The notes beneath the pieces were generated by a model. The model saw nothing but the letters and a program-made list of their open reading frames with translations. It was not told where the DNA came from and did not search any database. Positions 47,240 through 56,821 of a stretch of DNA of 64,000 nt are shown here, piece after piece; position 1 is the stretch's first letter, and every line of letters begins with the position of its first letter. Both the position numbers and the translations under genes were made by a program. Source of the stretch: Platerodrilus igneus (taxonomy: Eukaryota > Arthropoda > Insecta > Coleoptera > Lycidae); the NCBI GenBank assembly GCA_036346225.1, contig JARFIW010000884.1, forward strand, positions 1,054,001 through 1,118,000. Direction: 5' to 3'.

Positions 47240-47880
47240 TAAAATGTGTAATCTAAAATTCAAAAAATTGACAAAGGCTAAAAGATAGGGATGGGATCTA
47301 GGTAAGCTTAATGATAATGAGGTAAAAGAGGAATATAAACAAGTATTAGATAATAAGATCGAAGAGATAGCTATAGGAGGTAACGTAGAAAATAGATGGA
47401 AAGAAACAAAAAGGGTTGTGCATGATACAGCAACACAGACTATAGGTGAGAAAAAAGTAGAAGCCAGAAAACTTTGGGTCACAAAATAGATATTAGATTT
47501 AATAGAGAATAGAAGAAAGTTTAAACCTTTCAGAGAATTGGATAGTGAAAGTAGGCAAAAATATAATAGAGTTAGAAGTAAGTACATGAGTGTAGAAAAG
47601 CTAGAAATAAATAGATGGAGGAGAATTGTAAGGGAATACAAGATGCTTTGAGAGTAGGTAAGAAAGACAGGGCTTACATGGCAGTTAAAAAGTTTTTCGG
47701 GAAAGATAGGAAAAAATATAATGGTATTAAAGATGAGAATAATGTGCTTCTAATAAATAAAGTTGAGATAGCAGATTGTGAAGGGTATGTAGACCTTTTT
47801 AGACTAGCTCAGAATAGAAAAGAATGTAGAGCTGCGTCAAACCAACCTTAAATAAGTTCGAAAACCAAACAAAAATAAAT
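47240..47880 (+). pseudogene. RTE-like LINE, endonuclease-RT linker fused to C-terminus
   Basis: The frame from about 47272 reads GWDLGKLNDNEVKEEYKQV, then NVENRWKETKRVV and LWVTK-stop-ILDLIENRRKFK. This is the region between endonuclease and reverse transcriptase in RTE-like LINEs (W-(I/V)-T-E-E-I-L...RRK). A second frame (47615-47848) continues with CKGIQDALRVGKKDRAYMAV, then KDENNVLLINKVEIAD. At about 47775 it passes directly into CEGYVDLFRLAQNRKECRAA and SNQP-stop, the C-terminal block. The whole reverse transcriptase and much of the C-terminal domain (roughly 1.5 kb in an intact element) is missing without frame loss. A stop (47488) and one frameshift are also present. Confidence 0.8.
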
Positions 47881-49456
47881 AAATTGAAACGAATATTTTT
47901 TATCAGTGAAACAAATTTTTTATATATATAGCTGGCCTCACGCATGGGCGTCAGTGAAACGTATTTATTGTTCCAAAAATCTTCCGACACAACTAGGGGT
48001 CTATTCCTGGGTAGAGCAATGAGAAGTGGGGGGGGGGTCGAATTTTGTTTGCAGATTAAACTTAAGCTAAATCAAATAGGCGCCACCAAGTCCTGATGTA
48101 ATGACGATAATTGCATAGCATAGTTCTAAGGGCAGGCGTGGAGACCCAAAGAAAAAAAGATCGCCTTCGCTGACAAAAACCTGTCTTAATAAAATAAGAC
48201 GCAGCTCCTGTAAGAAATTGTGATAGTTAAATAAATAAAAAAGTGGGACACCATTTGTGTCCTGCAAAAATACATAAAGAAATAATAAAAAAAAGTATTT
48301 CCAATATAACATTGGCATCAATTTATTACTCAAAAGGGTTTTAGCTTTATGTAATAAGATTTGATCACACTTGATCAAAATAAAAAACCTTTAATCTTGA
48401 ACCAATTGTTTACTAAAAGATATCTTTTAAAATAATATAACTTGTAACAAACAATTTAATCTTTAACTGCATCAATCTTAAAATTTTAACTTTCATTTTT
48501 GTCTTTATCATTATCAATCAAACACTTTACTTTAAAACATGAACTTGTTGTACAAATAGGGTTCTGACCTGGGCAGATCTTTTCAGGTAGATAACAAATT
48601 AATAGCTCCTAACAATATTAGCATTTGAGCTTTCAAAATTATGTATACTAATTTTAATGTAGATAAAGCTGATCATAAAAATATACATGTTTACATATAT
48701 TGTACTAAAGCTGTTCAAAGCATTTGCTTTTAAAATAACATCTGTCAGCTATACAAAGTTGAAAAATATGACGTCAGTAACACCTGTTGACATTACTGAC
48801 GATTCATATGGAACCAAGCATGTTGTATTTAGAACGTTAAATCAATGAACTTTCGTTTTACTCCTGATAAATTCAGCTCAACAATTAGTTGAAACTTTTT
48901 CAGTGTACATGTATTACGCATCAAAGCAAGTTAACGTGTTCCAAATTTTGTAACACATAAAAAGAACTTATAGCTATCTACGAACCAAAACTGCAATTGT
49001 CGCATTGTGACAAAGGAAGACGGGATCACCAATCTACAAGCAACGATAACAGCGTTTGCAATTTGAAATTAATTCATCCAAACCAACTTCTATAATTCCT
49101 GCGTTCCACGTGTCGAATCATATCCTGTCGTCTTACATTCAGCAGCAATCGTACTCTCGAAGTTGAATTACGTCACCTTCTAAAGGTAGCATCTTACATG
49201 TGTTTTACTGTGTCCTTGTGTGTCTTTAAAAGTTGCATCCTACTTGTCGCGCGTTATTCGAAGATATCCTAACTATTCGAAATGGATTCGCAGATTGCCG
49301 GTCTCCAACCAAAGGGAACATGTTGATATCTCTATCACTTGTGGCCGACTATCTTATAACGAGCTCGGGCGGTCGCGCCGTCAGGAGGGGAACAATCAAA
49401 CAGAGATGTGCTTGTAAATAGCTGTATATGACACAGATATCTGAATATAACTAGAT
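47881..49456. other. No recognisable gene; GC-richer at 49000-49440
   Basis: Includes a G10 run at about 48029 and a 103-codon minus-strand ORF (48067-48378) without motif. The segment 49000-49440 is less AT-rich, with two overlapping 62-65 codon ORFs, and leads into a TATA box. It could be an LTR or promoter region. Confidence 0.35.
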
Positions 49457-49464
49457 TATAAAAG
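49457..49464 (+). promoter_or_regulatory. TATAAAAG box
   Basis: TATAAAAGGGCG is a consensus TATA box at the end of a GC-richer stretch, just before AT-rich tandem repeats. It may be a pol II or LTR promoter. There is no downstream ORF to support it. Confidence 0.3.
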
Positions 49465-49521
49465 GGCGATGCAGGCTTAGCGTATTACTTTTGAAGTTGA
49501 ATGCAAATTATTATTGTTATT

Positions 49522-49650
49522 AATAAAATTGTTACATTATTCTTAAAATTATATGCAAAGAATTATAATCGAAAATAAAATTGTTACACTATTCTTGAAA
49601 TTATACGCAAAGAATTATTATCGAAAATAAAATTGTTACAAAATAAATAA
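49522..49650. repeat. Tandem repeat, 52-bp unit
   Basis: AATAAAATTGTTACA starts at 49522, 49574 and 49626, an exact 52-bp period, with about 2.4 copies. Units contain ATGCAAAGAATTATAATCGA. It runs directly into the 93-bp array. Confidence 0.9.
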
Positions 49651-49654
49651 AAAT

Positions 49655-50032
49655 CAGTTAACTAAATGTCACCATGACATAACTCACAATTAGTTAGCGG
49701 TCTGGCATGTTGGGAGCGTTTCGCTGCTTAAGCCTTACCATAACATATAATTTAATAAACGTCTCCATGACATAACTCACAATTAGCTAGCGGTCTGGCA
49801 TGTTGGTAGCGATTCGTTGCTTAAGTATTATCATAACATATAACTTAATAAACGTCACCTTGACATAACTCACAATTAGTTAACGGTCTGGCATGTTGGC
49901 AGCGATTTGCTGCTTAAGCCTTACCATAATACATTTTAATAAACGTCTCCATGACATAACTCACAATTAGGTAGCGGTCTGGCATGTTGGCAGCGATTCA
50001 TTGCTTAAGCCTTACTATAACATAATTTAACA
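49655..50032. repeat. Tandem repeat, 93-bp unit, four copies
   Basis: TGACATAACTCACAATTAG recurs at 49675, 49768, 49861 and 49952. Each unit continues GCGGTCTGGCATGTTGG, GCGATT, TGCTTAAGCCTTACCATAA. The copies are roughly 90 percent identical by eye, hence fairly young. Confidence 0.95.
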
Positions 50033-50159
50033 CTTTTCCTTTTTTGGAGGGGATAACCAGGTAATATTTCATTTCCTTATAAATGGGAATCATGTAAACA
50101 TGGAGTTTTTTAACAACCATCAGGTAGCTAATATTTATGTAGAGCCAGGTAAATAGGAA

Positions 50160-50335
50160 AAAATAGAAGAGTATAGAAATACCTAGATCAAGCTATATTA
50201 GTCAAATTATTGGAAACTTAGGTTGTAAAGGGTATGTAGAACTTTTTAGGTTAGCAGAGAATAGAAAAGAAGTTATAGCTGCGTCAAACCGATCTTAAGC
50301 AAGGTCGAAAACAAAACGAACGATGAATTTGAAAT
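50160..50335 (+). pseudogene. RTE-like LINE, 3' end only
   Basis: One frame from about 50168 to the stop at about 50297 reads KSIEIPRSSYISQIIGNLGC, KGYVELFRLAENRKEVIAAS and NRS-stop. This is the last part of the LINE protein (RGRPR...LGC...LAENR...AASN). It has no internal stop, so it may be a recent, heavily 5'-truncated insertion. The sequence after the stop (GGTCGAAAACAAAACGAA) parallels that after the copy at 47850. Confidence 0.75.
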
Positions 50336-50868
50336 GTATAATCAGCTAATTTGAGTATGATATTAATTTCTTTCACTGGTTGAAACTTGATTTTTCTGGG
50401 ACCACTTGAATTGGTTTAAACCGCCTCTTTAAAACCACTCTGATTTGAACCTGTCGACCCTGGTTGCACTTGATTCTGGATACTGTGGATTTTGCTAATC
50501 TGATTTTGAATGCATCTTCCCTGATATTGATGGGTTATGCTTTTAAAGTACATGTTGTGTTTCTCTGACTATTGTTGATGCAGGTCGACCAGAAATCGGT
50601 CTAAAATTGAAGCACAGTTCTTTTCATAGCTTTCTATGAAGCCATATACAGTTGATCTTTTCATATTTTCATAAGAAAATATTAAATTGTTTCTAAATTG
50701 TCAGTAAAGCAATAGTAACGTGATTTGCGATGGTTTCTCATTACAATTCATGACTGTTATTATTAGAAAATCAATTGAAGCTTTACCACATCTGACAGAA
50801 AAATATATACAAAGAATTTATACTAAAATGATGGTTGTTCATACAAAGGCTACTATTTCTTGTATTTT
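50336..50868. other. No recognisable gene
   Basis: Unique AT-rich sequence. The ORF 50720-50926 extends into the following duplication and is not conserved in its second copy. Confidence 0.4.
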
Positions 50869-51215
50869 AAAGCAAATGTTCTCTTTATTTTTAGGACAAT
50901 CCCTTATTTTAATAAGAACTAACTAACGAATTAAATGGAAAAATAAACTAATTATTTATGGCAAAGGATATCTTTACTAAAAATTGAAAATGGAAAAATT
51001 CCAAGTTGTTGCATCTATTGATGCGAATCTTATGTTTTGTAGTTCAAAGCAAATGGTTTCTTTTTTTGTAAGGCAATCCCTTATTTTAATAAGACCTAAC
51101 CAATTAAATGGAAAAATAAACTAATTATATATGGCAAAGGATACCTTTACTGAAAATTGGAAATCGAAAGAATTCAAAGTTGTTGTTGCATCTACTGATG
51201 CGAATCTACTTTAGG
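50869..51215. repeat. Direct duplication, 177-bp period
   Basis: AAAGCAAATG occurs at 50869 and 51046. Both units continue CAATCCCTTATTTTAATAAG, ATTAAATGGAAAAATAAACT, ATGGCAAAGGATA and TTGCATCTA-TGATGCGAATCT. The two copies are close to 88 percent identical by eye. Confidence 0.9.
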
Positions 51216-52848
51216 TCCTTTTACCTGAAGTGAAGCTTGAAAAACGGATCCTTTCCTTTGTAGTAGCTATACAGTATCGTGTAGATTCTAGACGCTTTTA
51301 TGAGCAATTTAAATAATTTTTACCAAATAAAGGTTCTTTGAAATTCCTAAAATCGTTCGTTCGTTGAAAGGGTTGATTATTGGCATTGTTTCTGGAATTA
51401 TCAGTTTGCTAACTCAATATCTAAGGATTTTGCCAATTTCTTATAAATTACACTACGAGAATACAATATGTGGCGGTATAAGACCGTGAAAGTTTTATTT
51501 AACCTCAACTTTAACGTTTTAATGTTTGCTTTCTATCTTTCCACAAAGTTGCCAAATCAAAAATTTATTGTTCTGTTTCTGTATCTCATGGGGATATATT
51601 TATCTGTTAGACGTCTTCAACTTTTTTGAACTAATCCTTTCCGAACATAAGTTCGACAGCTACCATTGGATAGCCTTTATCGATGTACGGCTTAACTTTT
51701 GTGGATGTTCACAGTAAACCAGGCGAAGGGATTCACGGCTGAAGGAAGTAATCCTCGAATAGTAAGCGCTAATAAAACCCACCTGGTGCTGCTCGACACC
51801 CTACTTATGCTTTCCATCGAGATTCTATGAGGAAATATTACCGTAATTTTCTTGCTTTATATGTCTTGCGTGCTTATTCGTTTCAGTGGCATTTTGTATT
51901 AATACTAATATTGTAGCTACTGAGTTTGACGTAGTGTAGGAATTAATTTTTTATGATACTGTAGGATTAAAAAGCATTAGCAAATGCAAAAGGTTTGATT
52001 TGAGTATAGGCCGACTTTCTGTTCAAGTTACACAAAACCTCTACAAACTCGGAATTTTTAATGTTTCCGTTAAAGTTTAATATGTTGACGTAAGTGAGCT
52101 TATTATTAATTAATAACGCTGTCCGAAATCTGTAGATGTTTATAACGATAATCATGGACAAATTTTTATTATGCGTAAACGTTAAAATTCTTGTTGGTGT
52201 AGAAATTTGCTTTACAAAAGGGTTTTTTGTATTATATGTCTTGATGTATAATAAGTATTATGTAATTGATATCGATAAAACACATGCTAACTCATATTTA
52301 AATTTGTGAACTGGAATACTTATTTTACCATACATTTTCGATTTGACATGTCAATTCTAATTAGAGATCGCTTGTTATAGTAATTGTATGACGAGTAATT
52401 TCTAGTACGTTCCCTGAGGATACGGTGATAGATGGGTTTGTTAACTTTGAGATGTTCTCTGGGCTTAGCTTCTGAACGGGAATAGCTAGAGAAACGGAAT
52501 TGGATTCGCGCGACTGCTAAAGCGCCAAGAAATGTAGGAAGTGACAGAAAACAAGGAGAACTAGTTCTAACGTATTCAAAACTATCACCTGAGGGATCAT
52601 GCAAATCTAAAGTACAACGCATCAAATCGAAAAAGCATATATAATTCAGACGAGAGTTGCATTATATTAAAATTGAACCACAAGCACAATGGGAAATCTA
52701 ATCAACTACTCATATATATTATGTTACTGTTTTTTTCGAAATAGAGGGGTAGAGGGGACTAAATAATACATAGTTTAAAATATTTGTTGCAGGCATGTAC
52801 ACGGTGTTGGATGGGTGGCCAATCGTCACTAATTCAACGATTATACTT
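51216..52848. other. No recognisable gene
   Basis: AT-rich sequence. A 101-codon minus-strand ORF (52320-52625) lies in a somewhat GC-richer part but shows no motif. Confidence 0.4.
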
Positions 52849-52880
52849 TGTGTGTGTGTGTGTGTTTGTGTGCATGTGTG

Positions 52881-52912
<32 letters not shown>
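52849..52912. repeat. Compound (GT)n(TA)n microsatellite
   Basis: Interrupted GT repeats, then TA repeats. Confidence 0.95.
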
Positions 52913-52915
<3 letters not shown>

Positions 52916-53337
52916 TCTACTATTACTATCTATCTATCTGTATGATTACTACCCTTTTTTTTTTATTACTACTCACTGTCCGTCACTCACTCTCTTTTTG
53001 CCCCTTTTTGTAGCGCCTTTTATGACATGTGCACACTTAACGCACACCCCGTATTTGCAACGTTTGGTTGGTTCTTTAATTAAATTATTTATTTCAATGC
53101 CTCGACTATTTAAGCTCTTAATCTCAGGGTGTTTAACTACTTATAGTGAGTTCTGTTATAAGTAGATGTACCAAGTCCAACCAAAGTGCACTCTTTTGTT
53201 TTAGTACTAAATTTTTTACTGTATTTTTGTATATGCCAAAATTTCTATTAAGATCAACGACGCTTTGTGCCAAATTAAATTACTACCAAAATTTATGACT
53301 ATTTTTGACGTTTAAGATATTTCAGCACTCACCTGGT

Positions 53338-53682
53338 TTACACTTCGTTGTTGGCCGCGCTGACTGCTGGCTCAAAATCCGTGTCGCCGTATGCGTTTTT
53401 ACACTGACGTCCTATTTGGTTGAATTTTGTACCGCCTCCAGGTGTCGTTCTTGAAATTTTAAGCTGCTCCCCAATACCTGAAACAATTAACCCGAATTTA
53501 GAATTTTGAATACCCAGTGCTATAACTTCCCCTGTGCTAATTTCTGCTTCGAATCCTCTACTACCAATTATTGTTCTCCTTAATCTCGCTCGTCGTGTAT
53601 TCAATAAATCCGTCCGCTTCTTCTTAATTAATCCAAATCTACTCGCTGTCCTTTTACAAATTGCCCGCTGCTCCGCTACCAA
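53338..53682 (-). CDS. Unassigned 114-codon ORF
   Basis: The frame MVAEQRAICKRTASRFGLIK, then RRARLRRTIIGSRGFEAEIS and GGGTKFNQIGRQCKNAYGD, is open to a stop at 53338. It is unusually long and less AT-rich for this neighbourhood. It begins next to a tandem array (53693-54010) and lies about 1.2 kb downstream, on the same strand, of an LTR-type primer-binding site (54898-54876). ACCAG|GTGAGTG, a good splice donor on the minus strand, follows just after the stop at about 53333. It could be a retrotransposon leader or gag remnant. I recognise no domain and cannot exclude chance. Confidence 0.25.
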   Translation of the reverse strand: MVAEQRAICKRTASRFGLIKKKRTDLLNTRRARLRRTIIGSRGFEAEISTGEVIALGIQNSKFGLIVSGIGEQLKISRTTPGGGTKFNQIGRQCKNAYGDTDFEPAVSAANNEV

Positions 53683-53692
53683 TCTATAACTC

Positions 53693-54010
53693 GCTATCCA
53701 AATCCAACTACTGTTCCTTTATATGTCCTCCCGATGTCCTTGCTACCTTTAAATTGCTATCCAAATCCAACTTTCTTTCCTTTTATGTATAACCACTCGA
53801 TTTCCTGCTACCTATAACTCGCTTTAAATCGCTATCCAAATTCAAACTCCGTTCCTTTATATAAATCTTCCCAATGTCCTGCTACTTATAAATTGCTTTC
53901 CAAATCCAAACTCCGTTCCTTTATATAAATCTTCCCAATATCCTGCTACCTTTAACACGCTATCCAAATTCAACTTCTTTCCTTATAACCACTCGCTTTC
54001 CAAATCTAAC
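53693..54010. repeat. Tandem repeat, 63-75-bp unit, about five copies
   Basis: GCTATCCAAATCCAAC-type starts lie at 53693, 53756, 53831, 53895 and 53959. Units contain CCGTTCCTTTATATAAATC and CCTGCTACCTTTAA. The units are moderately diverged. Confidence 0.85.
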
Positions 54011-54805
54011 TTATCCGTCGTTTTTCCGTCGCACAATTACCAATCTTTACTTTATGCTTTTGTCGCTGTTGCTTCTTTACCACACTTTATTAAATCAAAA
54101 CTCTTTTAGAAACAAATACTTTTATTAACTTTTTTTTCTTCAAAATCGTTACAAATTAGCACAGTATGAAAAAACACGTCTTTTTACCAATAAAGTTCGA
54201 AAATAATCTCCCGTTGTTTGCTTTCTACGGCAACCATTTTAACTTTTCTCGCCTACTACCCCATAACTAAATCGTCCAATACATCCTAACATTTCGTTTG
54301 TGTCGCACATACCATAGCGCATGTCCTTTCTACATTTTTATAAATCACATTAAATTCTATCATTGGTCCAAAATAATTACAGTTCATCAATCACATTTGA
54401 TGTTGTTATAACTAATAATTTAGAATTTACAAACATTGTCCAAAAGTTGATTCTATTTAAAATGCAAAACCAAAATAAATTACACTAGAACCTGGATGCG
54501 TAATCGATATTAAACATTCATAGACGCATCCGGTTTTCGGACGGCAAATGTACTTTCAAAGGCCTTTAACATTCAAACTCGGTATAAACCATTGAGCACT
54601 GCACATCTTACTACGTCATTTAGTCATTTCGATATTACCTTTTGGCACTTAATTTCAACTACCATTTTGAATGGTATTTTAGCATATGTAGAATACGGGA
54701 AACATACATTTTTAAATTTATATGATCAAATATGTGGATTATTTTGCTTGGCATATACGACCTTGTACTAAACCACCCTCAGAACTCTTGGTAGCTCCCT
54801 TATAC

Positions 54806-54810
<5 letters not shown>
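54011..54810. other. No recognisable gene
   Basis: AT-rich sequence with several C-rich T-rich tracts. It may be the untranslated leader of a minus-strand retroelement. Confidence 0.35.

Positions 54811-54858
<48 letters not shown>
54811..54858. repeat. (AT)n microsatellite
   Basis: About 24 AT dinucleotides. Confidence 0.97.
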
Positions 54859-54861
<3 letters not shown>

Positions 54862-54875
54862 AGGAACTGGAATTA

Positions 54876-54898
54876 TCGAGCCCCGACGTTGGGCCGTC
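54876..54898 (-). other. LTR-retrotransposon primer-binding-site-like sequence
   Basis: The minus strand reads TTGACGGCCCAACGTCGGGG, then CTCGATA. Gypsy-type elements commonly begin their internal region with TGGCGCCCAACGTGGGGC-like sequence after the 5' LTR. This would put the 5' LTR to the right (above 54900) and the internal region to the left. An LTR pair was not demonstrated. Confidence 0.4.
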
Positions 54899-55676
54899 AA
54901 ATATTTATGCTATGAACTCCCTCCTGGAACTAACAGGATTTTATCTTGAACCGACTTTGTGTCGACCGATAACAAAACTTGATATGATAACGCCTTCACT
55001 AGATATCAATAGCGTATTCTATTTGACTCCTCCTCTCTATTAAAATTATCAAATTACACTTCCACTAATTTTATCTTTTGACCTCGACTAGGTTTTATTT
55101 TGAATTATAAAATGAAGTTAATTAAATTCCATATAATGAAAACAAATATTATGTACAGGTTTTTGAAAATTATTAAAATACACTTTTCAATTAATTAATG
55201 TTGTAAATCTCATTTATCTCAAAAATCATATACTTTTAAATCAATCTAAAGTCACCAAAAAAACTTATTGTTTTTATAAAAAGAAACCTGGAACGTTCAA
55301 AACCCCTTTATCATATAACGCACTCTATACGTATGCAAGTTCGTTGTTTTGTTGACTCCGTCACATTAATTTATATTGAGCAAATTCGATATTCAATATT
55401 TAAATTTACAATAGAAAAAATGTCTTAAAACTAAAAATCTAACCTGGTCTGTTTTCTTCGTTATTTCCTTCTCGCAACTAAAATTATCGACGCATCAACT
55501 AGTATTTTCCATGCATTATACCATCCATTTGGATCAAAATTATTCTCTCCCAATTCAGAATTATTATATACCCATTCGAAATATTGTCTATCCACACGCT
55601 TGAACCATTGCATTTAAATTATAGACTTATGCACTCCAAATTATTGTCGTGTCATTTAGACTTATTACTTCTTCTC
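54899..55676. other. No recognisable gene; possible LTR sequence
   Basis: AT-rich sequence lying on the LTR side of the primer-binding-site-like motif. ACCAG|GTTAGA on the minus strand at about 55445 resembles a splice donor. Confidence 0.3.
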
Positions 55677-55858
55677 ACCAGACTCAGAATTTATTCTCAT
55701 CAATCTCCCCAGACTTAGAATACCATCTATTCTCCCCGGACTTAGAATATCATTTATTCTCCTCGGACTCGGATACCTTTTATACTCCTCGGATTCAGAT
55801 TATTATTTGTTCACCCCGGACTCGGATACCTTCTATACTCCCCGGACTCAGGGCCCTA
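55677..55858. repeat. Tandem repeat, 26-27-bp unit, seven copies
   Basis: Units have the form CCCCGGACTTAGAATACC, then ATCTATTCT. This creates the S, P, D-rich plus-strand ORF at 55649-55945, which is not a gene. Confidence 0.9.
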
Positions 55859-56775
55859 TTATTATTATGTTTTAGTTTAAATAAATTCCCCAAAATCTAC
55901 TTACGTTTAATCGGCAATAGTAATTTTCATCTTCGTCGCACTTAAAACAATTTTTACTTTTAAATTATTTTTACGTGTTGCACTTATGTTCAAAGTGACG
56001 CACCTTGGCCTTTGTTGAGTTGAGAACTGACTTCCTTATCATGGTCGCTGTTAATATATGATTGATCTCATACTCCGTCTGTGGGCATGGCCTACAAGCC
56101 CGTCACTAATTTTAACCAATTAAGTCTTTGCATTTAAAGTAGTTTGTGATGTAACATTCTCTGCCTTCAAGTAATTGTTGTTTGCTCGCAGCTGCCTCGT
56201 TATCAGACATGCGGTGTTTTGAGCAATATAATCGCTTTCCCATGTTGTACACAAACAACTGATGCAATTAGACTTTCAATTTTCATATCTGCTTGTTTAT
56301 TTACGCAATTTTTAATCACCTTTACTTATCAAAATGGTTAATTGTTTGTACGCATTTACACTATGCTTCTTGAAGCTCTATTTCTTATCTCCGTATTATC
56401 ATAACTGACTGGAATTCTTTTGAATGCGCGTTTAATTACATTTGTTATGTTTACTTATAAATACGCGTGCTTCCACTGAAAAATATCGTTATTTGCATTG
56501 CCTAAATTAACTAAAACTCTATTTACGGGGTGTTAAATATTCGTTATCTACTTAGTGCATGTATTACTTATTTCTATGCTAACTATGCGTCTTCCTGTGT
56601 CTATTTGCGTCGCTTAAAACTGCTTATACTCTATATACAGGGTGTTGACTGCTTACTATTTACAAACTATCCTAATTACTCACTTTTCTATTAAATAAAT
56701 GCAGTTTTCTGCTTCCTATTATAATTTCTGATTCCTGCACGACCTTTACTATAAAATACACCCTTAAACAACCCC
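55859..56775. other. No recognisable gene
   Basis: AT-rich sequence. It resembles 59900-60740 in composition and in short motifs such as ACTTACGT and TATATACAG-GT. Confidence 0.35.
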
Positions 56776-56821
56776 TTATCACAGCAATATATATGTATAT
56801 ATATGTATATTGCTGTGATAA
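56776..56821. repeat. Perfect hairpin, 16-nt arms
   Basis: TTATCACAGCAATATA and TATATTGCTGTGATAA flank a 14-nt TATGTATATATATG spacer. Confidence 0.95.

Noticed and set aside
48067..48378. 103-codon minus-strand ORF
   Set aside because: No recognisable motif; adjoins a poly-G tract and AT-rich DNA.
55649..55945. 98-codon ORF with repeating SPDLEYHLF motif
   Set aside because: A protein-like repeat arises because the 27-bp DNA unit is a multiple of three; some units are 26 bp, so the frame is not maintained, and no homologue is known.
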